From Microbacterium flavescens (GTDB taxonomy: Bacteria; Actinomycetota; Actinomycetes; Actinomycetales; Microbacteriaceae), in the NCBI RefSeq assembly GCF_018588945.1, contig NZ_JAFIWA010000002.1, positions 1 to 64,000 of the forward strand: DNA of 64,000 bases. Direction: 5' to 3'. Positions within the stretch are counted from its first letter, which is position 1. Every line of letters starts with the position of its first letter. Positions 51,361-58,473 of this stretch are shown piece by piece. The notes beneath the pieces were generated by a model. That model was not told the origin of the DNA, did not search any database, and saw only the letters and a list, made by a program, of their open reading frames with translations. A program made the position numbers and the translations under genes.

Positions 51361-52401
51361 ATGGCCCTGTTCTCGCGCCGATCCAAAGACTCCCCCGAAA
51401 CGCCGGCTGACGAAGCCGCGCCCGACGAGGCGGTCGACGCGACGCCGGCAGCTCCCGAGGTCGAGTCCGAAGCGGATGCCGCAGCCGACGCCGCGGCCGC
51501 GGCATCCGTCTCCATCTCCGTCTCGTCGTACAGCGGACTCGGTGCGTCGGCGCCCGCGGCCAAGCCCACGCTGCAGCCGCGCAAGACGGCGCGCGCCGCG
51601 ACGAAGGTCGCACCGCGCGCGACCGAGACGGTGCCGGGGCTGAAGGACAACGTGCTGCTTCGCGAGGCCCTCGCGCGGGTGGCCGACGGCACGGCGCCGC
51701 AGGCGCTCCTCGACGTCGCACGGCAGTGTCTGCAGGGGCACCTCTTCCTCCGCATCAAGGGTGACGCCCGCGCGCTGCTCGCCGAGGGCAAGGAGCTTCC
51801 CCTCGCGATGGTGAAGGTCGGCGACCGGTCGTTCGCGCTGGCGTACTCGAGCGGCGCCGCGCTACAGGCCAGCGTGCGCGGCGACGGCGATGCCGACACG
51901 TCCGCCCTGGGCCAGCCGGTGCTGTCGGTCATCAAGCACGTGCTTGCTGGTCCCTACGAGGGATTGATCATCGATCAGTCCTCGGCTCCGGCTCGCGCCG
52001 TCCTGCCGAAGGACCTGCTCAAGAAGATCCTCGAGAAGGTCGACGAGCAGCTGACCGTCAAGACGCTGCTCGCCGGCGAGCGCACGCCCGAGACCGCCGC
52101 GGCCGTGGCGCAGGCGCTCACCACGGCACCGCTGTGGGTCGCCGTGGGCAAGCTCGACGACGGCCGTCCTGGGATCGCCGAGGGGCGCGCCGAGGACGGC
52201 TCCCGCTACCTCGAGGTGTACTCGCACCCGCTCGAGGTCGCGGTGATGGGACGCGGCGATCAGGCCGCACCTGTGACGGGTGCCCAGCTGGCCGCGGCGC
52301 TCGGCGACGCGGGCCTGGCGGGTGTGCTCGTCGACCCCGCTGGCCCGTGGATCCGCCTGTCGCGCGCCGACCTCGCCCCGCTGTTCGCCACCGCCGCCTG
52401 A
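51361..52401 (+). CDS. SseB-like protein
   Basis: 346 residues. The first 95 residues are Ala/Glu/Pro-rich and disordered. An SseB N-terminal-like domain follows (about 97-220, NVLLREALARVADGTAPQALLDVARQCLQGHLFLRIKG...LPLAMVKVGDRSFALAYSSGAALQASV). The C-terminal 110 residues (VAVGKLDDGRPGIAEGRAEDGSRYLEVYSHPLEVAVMG) look like a second copy of the same fold. SseB proteins in enterobacteria relate to serine sensitivity or secretion, but the actinobacterial role is unknown. The stop codon lies in the first unit of a 13-bp tandem repeat. Confidence 0.8.
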   Translation: MALFSRRSKDSPETPADEAAPDEAVDATPAAPEVESEADAAADAAAAASVSISVSSYSGLGASAPAAKPTLQPRKTARAATKVAPRATETVPGLKDNVLLREALARVADGTAPQALLDVARQCLQGHLFLRIKGDARALLAEGKELPLAMVKVGDRSFALAYSSGAALQASVRGDGDADTSALGQPVLSVIKHVLAGPYEGLIIDQSSAPARAVLPKDLLKKILEKVDEQLTVKTLLAGERTPETAAAVAQALTTAPLWVAVGKLDDGRPGIAEGRAEDGSRYLEVYSHPLEVAVMGRGDQAAPVTGAQLAAALGDAGLAGVLVDPAGPWIRLSRADLAPLFATAA

Positions 52402-52468
52402 CGCCTCTGTCTGACGCCTCTGTCTGACGCCTCTGTCTGACGCCTCCGCCTGACGCCTCCGCCTGACG
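52398..52468. repeat. 13-bp tandem repeat starting over the SseB-like stop codon
   Basis: Five units of CTGACGCCTCTGT or CTGACGCCTCCGC follow at 52398-52462, plus a partial sixth. Each unit holds a TGA, and because 13 is not divisible by 3 the repeat closes all three reading frames. The first TGA is the SseB-like stop codon. Confidence 0.85.
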
Positions 52469-52557
52469 CAACGGCGGAGATCGTCAGCGCCACGCCGGGC
52501 CGAGGCATCCGTCGCCCGCGTGTCGTGGATGATCTCCGATGTTGCGCACGAGGGGTC

Positions 52558-52586
52558 TTGACGCGGCATCCGCTTCATTCTATCTT
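52558..52586 (+). promoter_or_regulatory. Promoter of the ArsR operon
   Basis: TTGACG (52558-52563) and TATCTT (52581-52586) are separated by 17 bases, the best sigma-70-type promoter in the window. The operator palindrome starts two bases after the -10 box. Confidence 0.7.
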
Positions 52587-52587
52587 G

Positions 52588-52609
52588 TTATCAATCCAAC
52601 GCTTGATAA
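52588..52609. promoter_or_regulatory. Candidate ArsR-family operator
   Basis: TTATCAA (52588-52594) and TTGATAA (52603-52609) are a perfect inverted repeat with an 8-base spacer. It covers the predicted transcription start, 13 bases before the ATG, as expected for self-repression by the ArsR-like product. Its A/T content stands out strongly from the surroundings. Confidence 0.7.
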
Positions 52610-52621
52610 AGGAGTCGGTTG

Positions 52622-52999
52622 ATGAGCGAACAGGATGCCGCGCTGGACCGGGCGTTCGCCGCGCTGGCCGACCCGATCCGGCGTGCGATCGTCGCCCGGC
52701 TCAGTCGCGGGGCGGCGACGCTGGGCGAGCTCGCCGAGCCGTTCGACATCTCGCTGCAGGCGGTGTCGAAGCACATCACCGTGCTCGAAGATGCCGGCCT
52801 GGTGTGGCGCACGCGCGAGGCGCAGCGCAAGCCGGTTCATCTCGACGCCGCCGCGCTCGAACGCCTGACCGCCTGGATCGATCGGTACCGGCTCGACGCC
52901 GAGCGGGCGTACCGACGGCTCGACGCCGTGCTCGCCGCCGCGGCATCCACTCAGACCCCTCGCAGAAGAAGCACCCGTACGAAGGAGAAGGAATCATGA
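52622..52999 (+). CDS. ArsR-family transcriptional regulator
   Basis: About 125 residues. The winged helix-turn-helix (about 10-85, FAALADPIRRAIVARLSRGAATLGELAEPFDISLQAVSKHITVLEDAGLVWRTREAQRKPVHLD) matches the metal-independent ArsR group usually paired with SRPBCC (AHSA1) proteins. No metal-binding cysteines are present. The tail is Arg/Lys-rich. GGAG lies seven bases before the ATG. The gene overlaps the SRPBCC gene by four bases and is preceded by a strong promoter and operator. Confidence 0.93.
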   Translation: MSEQDAALDRAFAALADPIRRAIVARLSRGAATLGELAEPFDISLQAVSKHITVLEDAGLVWRTREAQRKPVHLDAAALERLTAWIDRYRLDAERAYRRLDAVLAAAASTQTPRRRSTRTKEKES

Positions 53000-53472
53000 G
53001 CAATCCGCTGATCGTCGAAGCCGTCCCGGGTACGTCGTACGCCGACATGACCCGCGAATTCGACGCGCCCGTCGAGGCGGTGTTCCGCGCCCACGCCGAC
53101 CCCGAGCTGTTCACGCAGTGGATCGGCCCCGGCGAAGAGCGCACCGAGATCACCCACTGGGATTTCCGCACTGGCGGCGGCTACCGCTTCGTGCAGCGCG
53201 ACGCCGACGGCGAGTACGGCTTCCGCGGCGTGTTCCACACCGTTCGCGAGAACGAGCTGATCATCCAGACCTTCGAGTATGAGGGCTGGCCCGACGAGGT
53301 GAGCGTCGACTGCATCCGCTTCGAGGCGCTGCCCGACGGACGCACGCGGCTCGTCGACCACAGCGTCTTCTCGACGATCGAGGTGCTCGAGAACATGGTG
53401 GCGGAGGGCATGGAGCGCGGTATACGCGAAGGCTACGAGAAGCTGGACCGCCTGCTCGAAGGCGGGGCGTGA
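52996..53472 (+). CDS. SRPBCC (AHSA1-like) domain protein
   Basis: 158 residues, START-like fold binding hydrophobic ligands. Motifs: MTREFDAPVEAVFRAHADPELFTQWIGP, TGGGYRFVQRDADGEYGFRGVFHTV and TRLVDHSVFST, as in AHSA1/SRPBCC proteins next to ArsR regulators. GGAGAAGG lies before the ATG, which overlaps the regulator's stop (ATGA). The ligand is unknown. It is the middle gene of a three-gene operon. Confidence 0.92.
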   Translation: MSNPLIVEAVPGTSYADMTREFDAPVEAVFRAHADPELFTQWIGPGEERTEITHWDFRTGGGYRFVQRDADGEYGFRGVFHTVRENELIIQTFEYEGWPDEVSVDCIRFEALPDGRTRLVDHSVFSTIEVLENMVAEGMERGIREGYEKLDRLLEGGA

Positions 53473-53473
53473 C

Positions 53474-54070
53474 ATGGGCAAGGTCGTCAGCTCGGCCTCG
53501 ATGTCGCTCGACGGCTTCGTGGCCCACGAGAACAACGACCCGGGTCGCCTCTTCGACTGGTACGAGGTCGGCGACGTCGAGGTCCTCACCGCCAGCGAAC
53601 CGGCTTCGTTCCACCTGACGCCCGAGAGCGCCGACTACTGGCGGAGCTGGGTGGAGCAGATCGGATGCCTCGTCGTCGGTCGTCTTCTCTTCGACATCAC
53701 CGACGGGTGGAGCGGCGAGCATCCGCTCGGGGTGCCGTTCGTCGTGCTCACTCATGAGGCGCCGACCGACTGGGCGCACGCGCACACCGGCAATGCCCAC
53801 TTCGTGACCGAGGGCATCGAGGCCGCCGTGGCTCTCGCGCAGGAGATCGCCGGAGACCGGGCCGTCGCCCTAGCGGCCGGCACCATCGCCGGGCAGGCGC
53901 TCGCCGCCGGGCTGGTCGACGAGGTCGCCATCGATCTCGTGCCGGTCGTGCTCGGCACCGGCCACCGCTACTTCGAGGACGTCGAGCCGGCCGCCGTGCG
54001 GCTGGCCGACCCGACGACCGTGATCCGGAGCGCCCGCGTGACGCACATGGTCTTCCCGGTCGAGCGGTGA
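53474..54070 (+). CDS. Dihydrofolate reductase / RibD C-terminal family protein
   Basis: 198 residues with the DHFR-like fold: KVVSSASMSLDGFVAHENNDPGRLFDWY, VVGRLLFDITDGW, and a C-terminal LAAGTIAGQALAAGLVDEVAIDLVPVVLGTG. These YwjB/RibD-like proteins bind NADPH but often have unknown substrates. It starts one base after the SRPBCC stop, so it belongs to the ArsR operon. A long perfect hairpin follows (54087-54146) and may end the transcript. Confidence 0.9.
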   Translation: MGKVVSSASMSLDGFVAHENNDPGRLFDWYEVGDVEVLTASEPASFHLTPESADYWRSWVEQIGCLVVGRLLFDITDGWSGEHPLGVPFVVLTHEAPTDWAHAHTGNAHFVTEGIEAAVALAQEIAGDRAVALAAGTIAGQALAAGLVDEVAIDLVPVVLGTGHRYFEDVEPAAVRLADPTTVIRSARVTHMVFPVER

Positions 54071-54086
54071 CCTTCGCGCTTCGCGA

Positions 54087-54146
54087 TTGAGAGTCCAGGA
54101 CGCGCCGTCGCCGGGATGACCCGCACGGCGCGTCCTGGACTCTCAA
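54087..54146. repeat. Extragenic palindromic element (family B), copy 2
   Basis: Two perfect 22-base arms (54087-54108 and 54125-54146, beginning TTGAGAGTCCAGGAC) enclose a 16-base loop. Copy 1 at 43541-43600 has the same length and outer arms, with a compensating base change at position 6. It lies 17 bases after an operon and could act as a terminator as well. Confidence 0.85.
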
Positions 54147-54218
54147 CAAGGGGGAGCGAGGGGCGGGGGAGCGAGAGGGCCGGGGAGTGAGGGGGTGCGG
54201 GATGTCGCGCCCCGCGCC

Positions 54219-54224
54219 TAGGGT
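54219..54224 (+). promoter_or_regulatory. -10 hexamer TAGGGT of a leaderless promoter
   Basis: TAGGGT is 6 bases before the ATG at 54231. Confidence 0.5.
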
Positions 54225-54230
54225 CGAGGC

Positions 54231-55262
54231 ATGGCGTCGGAGCGCATCACCCTGACCATCCCCGGGCCCGACGGAGACCGCGAGATCGGGCTGTCGAGCC
54301 CGAACCGCGTGATCTGGCCCGAGCTCGGGATCACGAAGCACGAGCTGGCCGAGTACCTGCTGGCGGTCGCCGAGCCGTTCCTCGCAGCGAACGGCGACCG
54401 GCCCGTCTCGCTCGAGCGGTTCCCCGACGGTGTCGGCGGCGAGAAGTTCTACTCCAAGAACCCGCCGAAGGGGGCGCCGGGGTTCGTCGAGGCCCAGACC
54501 GTCACATACAACAGCGGGCGGAGGCATCCGCAGCTCATCCTCACCGAGATCGCGGCAGCCGTATGGGCCGTCCAGATGAACACCATCGTCTTCCACCCGT
54601 GGGCGACGCTCACGGCCAACACCGACAACCCGGTCGAGCTGCGCATCGATCTCGATCCTCAGCCGGGAACGGACTTCGCGGATGCCGCAGCCGTCGCACC
54701 CGCCCTGCGCGACGTCCTCGGTGAGGCGGGGCTCACGGCGTTCCTCAAGACGAGCGGCAACCGCGGCATCCACGTGTTCTGCCCGATCGAGCCGGAGTGG
54801 GAGTTTCTCGACGTGCGACATGCGGTCATCGCCGCCGGACGCGAGCTCGAGCGCCGGATGCCCGACAAGGTGACCATGAACTGGTGGAAGGAAGAGCGTG
54901 GCGAGCGCATCTTCATCGACTTCAACCAGGCCAACCGTGACCGCACGATGGCCGGCGCGTACAGTCCGCGCGCGCTGCCCGGTGCGACGGTGTCGACGCC
55001 GCTGACGTGGGACGAGCTGGCGGCGGGTGTGGACCCATCGTCGTTCACGGTGCGCACGGTGCCCGAGCGCTTGGCCGAGGTCGGCGATCCCTGGGCCGAC
55101 CTGCTCGCGAAGCCGGGTCGCATCGACACGCTCCTCGAGTGGTGGCAGCGCGACCTCGACGACGGTCTCGGCGAGCTGCCGTTCCCGCCCGACTTCCCCA
55201 AGATGCCGGGCGAGCCGCCGCGCGTGCAGCCGAGCCGCAAAAACGCCGAGAACTGGGACTGA
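54231..55262 (+). CDS. LigD-type DNA polymerase domain protein (PolDom)
   Basis: 343 residues. This is a stand-alone archaeo-eukaryotic primase-type polymerase of bacterial end joining. Motifs: SSPNRVIWPELGITKHELAEYLLAVA, ERFPDGVGGEKFYSKNPP, LRIDLDPQPG (catalytic Asp pair), TSGNRGIHVFCPI and IFIDFNQANRDRTMAGAYSPR. Family LigD proteins fuse this with ligase and phosphoesterase domains; here they are separate. A DNA ligase lies on the opposite strand 0.8 kb away. No Ku gene is in view. Leaderless start. Confidence 0.93.
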   Translation: MASERITLTIPGPDGDREIGLSSPNRVIWPELGITKHELAEYLLAVAEPFLAANGDRPVSLERFPDGVGGEKFYSKNPPKGAPGFVEAQTVTYNSGRRHPQLILTEIAAAVWAVQMNTIVFHPWATLTANTDNPVELRIDLDPQPGTDFADAAAVAPALRDVLGEAGLTAFLKTSGNRGIHVFCPIEPEWEFLDVRHAVIAAGRELERRMPDKVTMNWWKEERGERIFIDFNQANRDRTMAGAYSPRALPGATVSTPLTWDELAAGVDPSSFTVRTVPERLAEVGDPWADLLAKPGRIDTLLEWWQRDLDDGLGELPFPPDFPKMPGEPPRVQPSRKNAENWD

Positions 55263-55274
55263 GGCGATACCGCG

Positions 55275-55763
55275 ATGACGCGGCGTCCAGGAATCGCGGA
55301 CCGACTTATGGCACGGCTGCTGCGCGTGCGCTGGCTGATGCGCGCGCCGATTCCGCTCTACCGCGCGAGCCTGGGGTGGATGTTCGGCAACCGGCTTGTG
55401 ATGATCGAGCACCGAGGCCGCACGTCGGGCGAGCGCCGCTACGTCGTCGTCGAAGTCATCGGCATGGAGCGCAACGTGGTGCGGGTCGCGAGCGGGTTCG
55501 GTCGAACGTCGCAGTGGTACCGCAACCTCGCGGCGAACGGCGTGGCGTACATCAGCGTCGGCCCGTACCGCCGCGTGCGTGCGCAGCCACGGCTGCTCGA
55601 CGACGCGGCGTCGGCGGCAAGGCTGGCCGAGTACGCCTCAGCACACCCGGAGGCGTGGCGCCACCTGCATTCCGCGATGGAAGAGCTGCAGGGCGGCGAA
55701 CCGGAGATCCCGGTCGTCGAGTTCGTGCCGCCCGCCGACTCCGGGGTGCTCGAGGGCGAGTGA
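55275..55763 (+). CDS. Deazaflavin (F420)-dependent nitroreductase-family oxidoreductase
   Basis: 162 residues. A positively charged N-terminal helix, then RLVMIEHRGRTSGERRYVVVEVIG, VRVASGFGRTSQWYRNLAANGVAYISVG and a C-terminal part, all typical of Ddn/PNPOx-like F420H2-dependent reductases. The substrate is unknown. It starts 12 bases after the LigD-type gene and may be co-transcribed. A repeat cluster follows. Confidence 0.88.
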   Translation: MTRRPGIADRLMARLLRVRWLMRAPIPLYRASLGWMFGNRLVMIEHRGRTSGERRYVVVEVIGMERNVVRVASGFGRTSQWYRNLAANGVAYISVGPYRRVRAQPRLLDDAASAARLAEYASAHPEAWRHLHSAMEELQGGEPEIPVVEFVPPADSGVLEGE

Positions 55764-55794
55764 GGGCGGGGCGGGACGGGGAGCGGGCCGGCGG

Positions 55795-56030
55795 GTCGTT
55801 GAGCGAGGGAGCGGAGCGACCGAGACGAGACGTGCTTCGCGACGAAGGGGCGTTTCGTCTCGCTTCGCTCGCTCAACGACCGGGGGGCGAGGTTGCGTTT
55901 CGTCTCGCTTCGCTCGCTCAACGACCCGGGGGCGAGGTTGCGGGTCGTTGAGCGAGGGAGCGGAGCGACCGAGACGAAACGCGGTCCCCTTGCGCGGGGC
56001 GTTTCCTCTCGCTTCGCTCGCTCAACCACC
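55795..56030. repeat. Family A repeats, five copies in both orientations
   Basis: Copies at 55795-55832 and 55944-55981 are reverse-complement and carry an extra GGGAGCGGAGCGACC-type variant inside. Copies at 55851-55883, 55896-55926 and 56000-56030 are forward. Adjacent opposite copies can form long stems. They fill the 274-base gap between convergent gene ends; there is no gene here. Confidence 0.85.
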
Positions 56031-56037
56031 CGGGGCC

Positions 56038-57084
56038 TCAGTCGAGCACGTCGCCCAGGTCGTAGGCAGAGACCGTCTCGAGCTGGTCGTACGTGCACGA
56101 CGTCGGATCGCGGTCCGGACGCCAGCGCTCGAACTGCACGGTGTGGCGGAACCGCCACCCCTCGAGCTGGTCGTAGCGCACCTCGAGAACGCGCTCGGGG
56201 CGCAGCCGCACGAACGACGAGTCGGCGCGGCCGGCCTGGAACCGCGATTTCTCTCCCTCGGCGCGCATCACCTCGCCCGAGGCATCGCGTTCGACGAGCG
56301 GGTCGAGCTCGTCGATGAGCTCGAGGCGGCGGGCGTTGCTCCAGGCGGCGACACCGCCGACCGGGTACAGCGTGCCGTCGTCGTTGTAGAGGCCGACCAG
56401 CAGCGAGCCGACGCCGGCTCCGGACTTGTGGATGCGGTATCCCATCGCGACGACGTCGGCCGTGCGCGCGTGCTTGATCTTGAACATCGTGCGCTTGTTC
56501 GGTGCGTACGGCTGGGCGAGCGGCTTCGCGACCACGCCGTCGAGCCCGGCTCCTTCGAACTCCGACAGCCAGCGCTCGGCAAGGGCGGGGTCGTCGGTCG
56601 TGCGGGTCACGTGAACCGGATGGGGCACGCCGCCGAGCAGGTCGACGAGCTCGGCGCGTCGCACCTCGAACGGCTCGGGCTGCAGATCGCGATCGCCGCG
56701 GACGAGCAGGTCGAACGCGATGAACATCGCCGGCGTCGTCTCGGCGAGCATGTTCACGCGGGACTCCGCCGGATGGATTCGCTGGCTCAGCGACTCCCAG
56801 TCGAGGCGCTGCGCTCCGGGCTCTCCCTTCGGCACGACGATCTCGCCGTCGATGAGGCACGGCTCGGGCAGCAGGCGCGCGAACGCCTCGACGAGTTCGG
56901 GGAAGTACCGGGTGAGCGGCTTCGCACCGCGCGACCCGATCTCGACGTTCTCGCCGTCCCACGACACCAGGGCGCGGAATCCGTCCCACTTCGGCTCGAA
57001 GCTCAGGCCACCCTCCACCTTGGCGGGATCGGGCACAGCGGGCACGGACTTCGCCAGCATCGGCGCGGGGATGTCGTACGGCAT
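56038..57084 (-). CDS. ATP-dependent DNA ligase (LigC-type)
   Basis: 348 residues. Motif I EPKWDGFR has the adenylated Lys32; motif III FIAFDLL, motif IV GLDGVVAKP and motif V FKIKH follow. An OB-fold C-terminus ends with RHTVQFERWRPDRDPTSCTYDQLE. Actinobacterial LigC ligases of this length act as backup nick-sealing or end-joining enzymes. It faces the LigD-type polymerase gene across the repeat cluster, which fits a split end-joining kit. The ATG at 57084 lacks an obvious ribosome-binding site. Confidence 0.93.
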   Translation of the reverse strand: MPYDIPAPMLAKSVPAVPDPAKVEGGLSFEPKWDGFRALVSWDGENVEIGSRGAKPLTRYFPELVEAFARLLPEPCLIDGEIVVPKGEPGAQRLDWESLSQRIHPAESRVNMLAETTPAMFIAFDLLVRGDRDLQPEPFEVRRAELVDLLGGVPHPVHVTRTTDDPALAERWLSEFEGAGLDGVVAKPLAQPYAPNKRTMFKIKHARTADVVAMGYRIHKSGAGVGSLLVGLYNDDGTLYPVGGVAAWSNARRLELIDELDPLVERDASGEVMRAEGEKSRFQAGRADSSFVRLRPERVLEVRYDQLEGWRFRHTVQFERWRPDRDPTSCTYDQLETVSAYDLGDVLD

Positions 57085-57149
57085 GGACCCATCCTGCCGT
57101 GCGCCTCGGACGCGGGACAGGTTCAGGCGGGTGTCGAGCCTTGCAGCGT

Positions 57150-57221
57150 GCCACTGTCAGGAGACACGCCGTGACGGGCACGCGGGAGGGTCCGGGCACC
57201 GGCATGTCACCTGACACTGGC
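57150..57221. repeat. Imperfect extragenic inverted repeat
   Basis: GCCACTGTCAGG (57150-57161) pairs with CCTGACACTGGC (57210-57221) with one mismatch. It lies in the 172-base gap between the ligase start and the AI-2E-type transporter stop. It is similar in size to other extragenic palindromes here but different in sequence. Confidence 0.5.
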
Positions 57222-57256
57222 GCGCGCGACGCCCGTCCGAGGCCCCAGCCCCCGGT

Positions 57257-58411
57257 TCAGGACTCGATCGGATGCTTCGGCCTGGCCCAGCGGGCGGGGA
57301 GATCGGGCCCGTCCCAGACCTGGATGACGCCCCACGCCGCGGCCGCGATCGGCACGGCCAGGACGGCGCCGACGATGCCGCCGAGCACGGCGCCGACGGT
57401 CAGGGCGACCAGGATCACGAATGCGTGCAGCTTCATCGACCGGCCCATGAGGAACGGCTGCAGGAAGTTGCCCTCGAGCTGGTTGACCAGCACCACCACG
57501 CCCACCACGAAGAGCGCGTTCACCCAGCCGTTGGCGACGAGGGCGACGAGGGCGGCGAGGATGCCGGCCACCGTGGCGCCCACGATGGGGATGAACGCGA
57601 GCAGGAACACCAGCACGGCGAGCGGGATGGCGAGCGGCACCTGCAGGATGAGCAGACCGATCAGGATGCCGATCGCATCGACCGCCGCCACGGTGGCGGT
57701 GCCCCGCACATACGAGCCGAGCACCGTCGTCGTCTTGTCGCCGATGCGGCGCGCCCGCACGTAGTTCTCGCCGCGGAACGGCCGCAGGAGGAACTCCCAC
57801 ATCTGCGGCCCGTCCTTGAGGAAGAAGAACAGGATCGTCACCATGAGCACGAGTCCGGTGACGAAGTTGGCGACGGCTCCGACGCCGGCGAGGGCACCCG
57901 AGCCGAACTGCGCGCTCGTCACGAAGTCGGTGAAGGTCGCGACCCACTCATCGACCTGATCGGGCTGGAGGAATTCGAAGGGGAGCGACTGTGCCCACGC
58001 GACCAGGTCGTCGAAACCGGCCAGAGCCTGCGCGTACAGCTCGTCCCACTGGTCGCGGACCGCCCACACGATGAGCCAGCCGAGCAGCCCGAGGATGACG
58101 ACGATCGCCAGCATCGTGATGATGGTCGCGAGCATCGAGGGGACGCCGCGCCGCCGCATCCAATTCATCACCGGGTTGAACGCGCACGCCAGGATCAGGG
58201 CGATCACGAGCGGGATCGTCACGAGCGTGAGCGACTGGATCGCGAAGATGATCCCGGCGGCCACCGTGACGACGACGATGATCTGCAGCGCCCGGATCGC
58301 GAGCTTGCCGAAGCCGTCGGCCCACAGGCTCCAGGGCGCGCGACTGGCCTTCAGCTCGGCGTCGTGGGACTCCAGGCGCACGGTTCGCGGCTCGCTGCGG
58401 AAGAATCCCAT
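57257..58411 (-). CDS. AI-2E (YdiK/PerM) family transporter
   Basis: 384 residues with about eight membrane helices. The first two are close together (ALQIIVVVTVAAGIIFAIQSLTLVTIPLVIALILACAF), a long soluble loop lies around 120-210, and the C-terminal half carries LVLMVTILFFFLKDGPQMW and GNFLQPFLMGRSMKLHAFVILVALTVGAVLGGIVGAVLAVP, the family signature. Members may export autoinducer-2 or other solutes. The open frame reaches 58450, but the ATG at 58411 lies 6 bases after TACCCT. Confidence 0.9.
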   Translation of the reverse strand: MGFFRSEPRTVRLESHDAELKASRAPWSLWADGFGKLAIRALQIIVVVTVAAGIIFAIQSLTLVTIPLVIALILACAFNPVMNWMRRRGVPSMLATIITMLAIVVILGLLGWLIVWAVRDQWDELYAQALAGFDDLVAWAQSLPFEFLQPDQVDEWVATFTDFVTSAQFGSGALAGVGAVANFVTGLVLMVTILFFFLKDGPQMWEFLLRPFRGENYVRARRIGDKTTTVLGSYVRGTATVAAVDAIGILIGLLILQVPLAIPLAVLVFLLAFIPIVGATVAGILAALVALVANGWVNALFVVGVVVLVNQLEGNFLQPFLMGRSMKLHAFVILVALTVGAVLGGIVGAVLAVPIAAAAWGVIQVWDGPDLPARWARPKHPIES

Positions 58412-58417
58412 GCGCCG

Positions 58418-58423
58418 AGGGTA
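58418..58423 (-). promoter_or_regulatory. -10 hexamer TACCCT of a leaderless promoter
   Basis: Read leftward, it is followed by 6 bases and the ATG at 58411. Confidence 0.5.
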
Positions 58424-58473
58424 TGCGCGGTCGCTGTCCTGCCCCGGCACCTTGCCGGGGTTCCCAGGGTTTG

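Noticed and set aside
48411-51935. 1174-residue minus-strand open frame
   Set aside because: It is antisense to pcrA and the SseB-like gene, with low-complexity composition and no motifs.
52398-52468. Rho-independent terminator in the 13-bp repeat
   Set aside because: The repeat is direct, not inverted, and does not fold into a stable stem.
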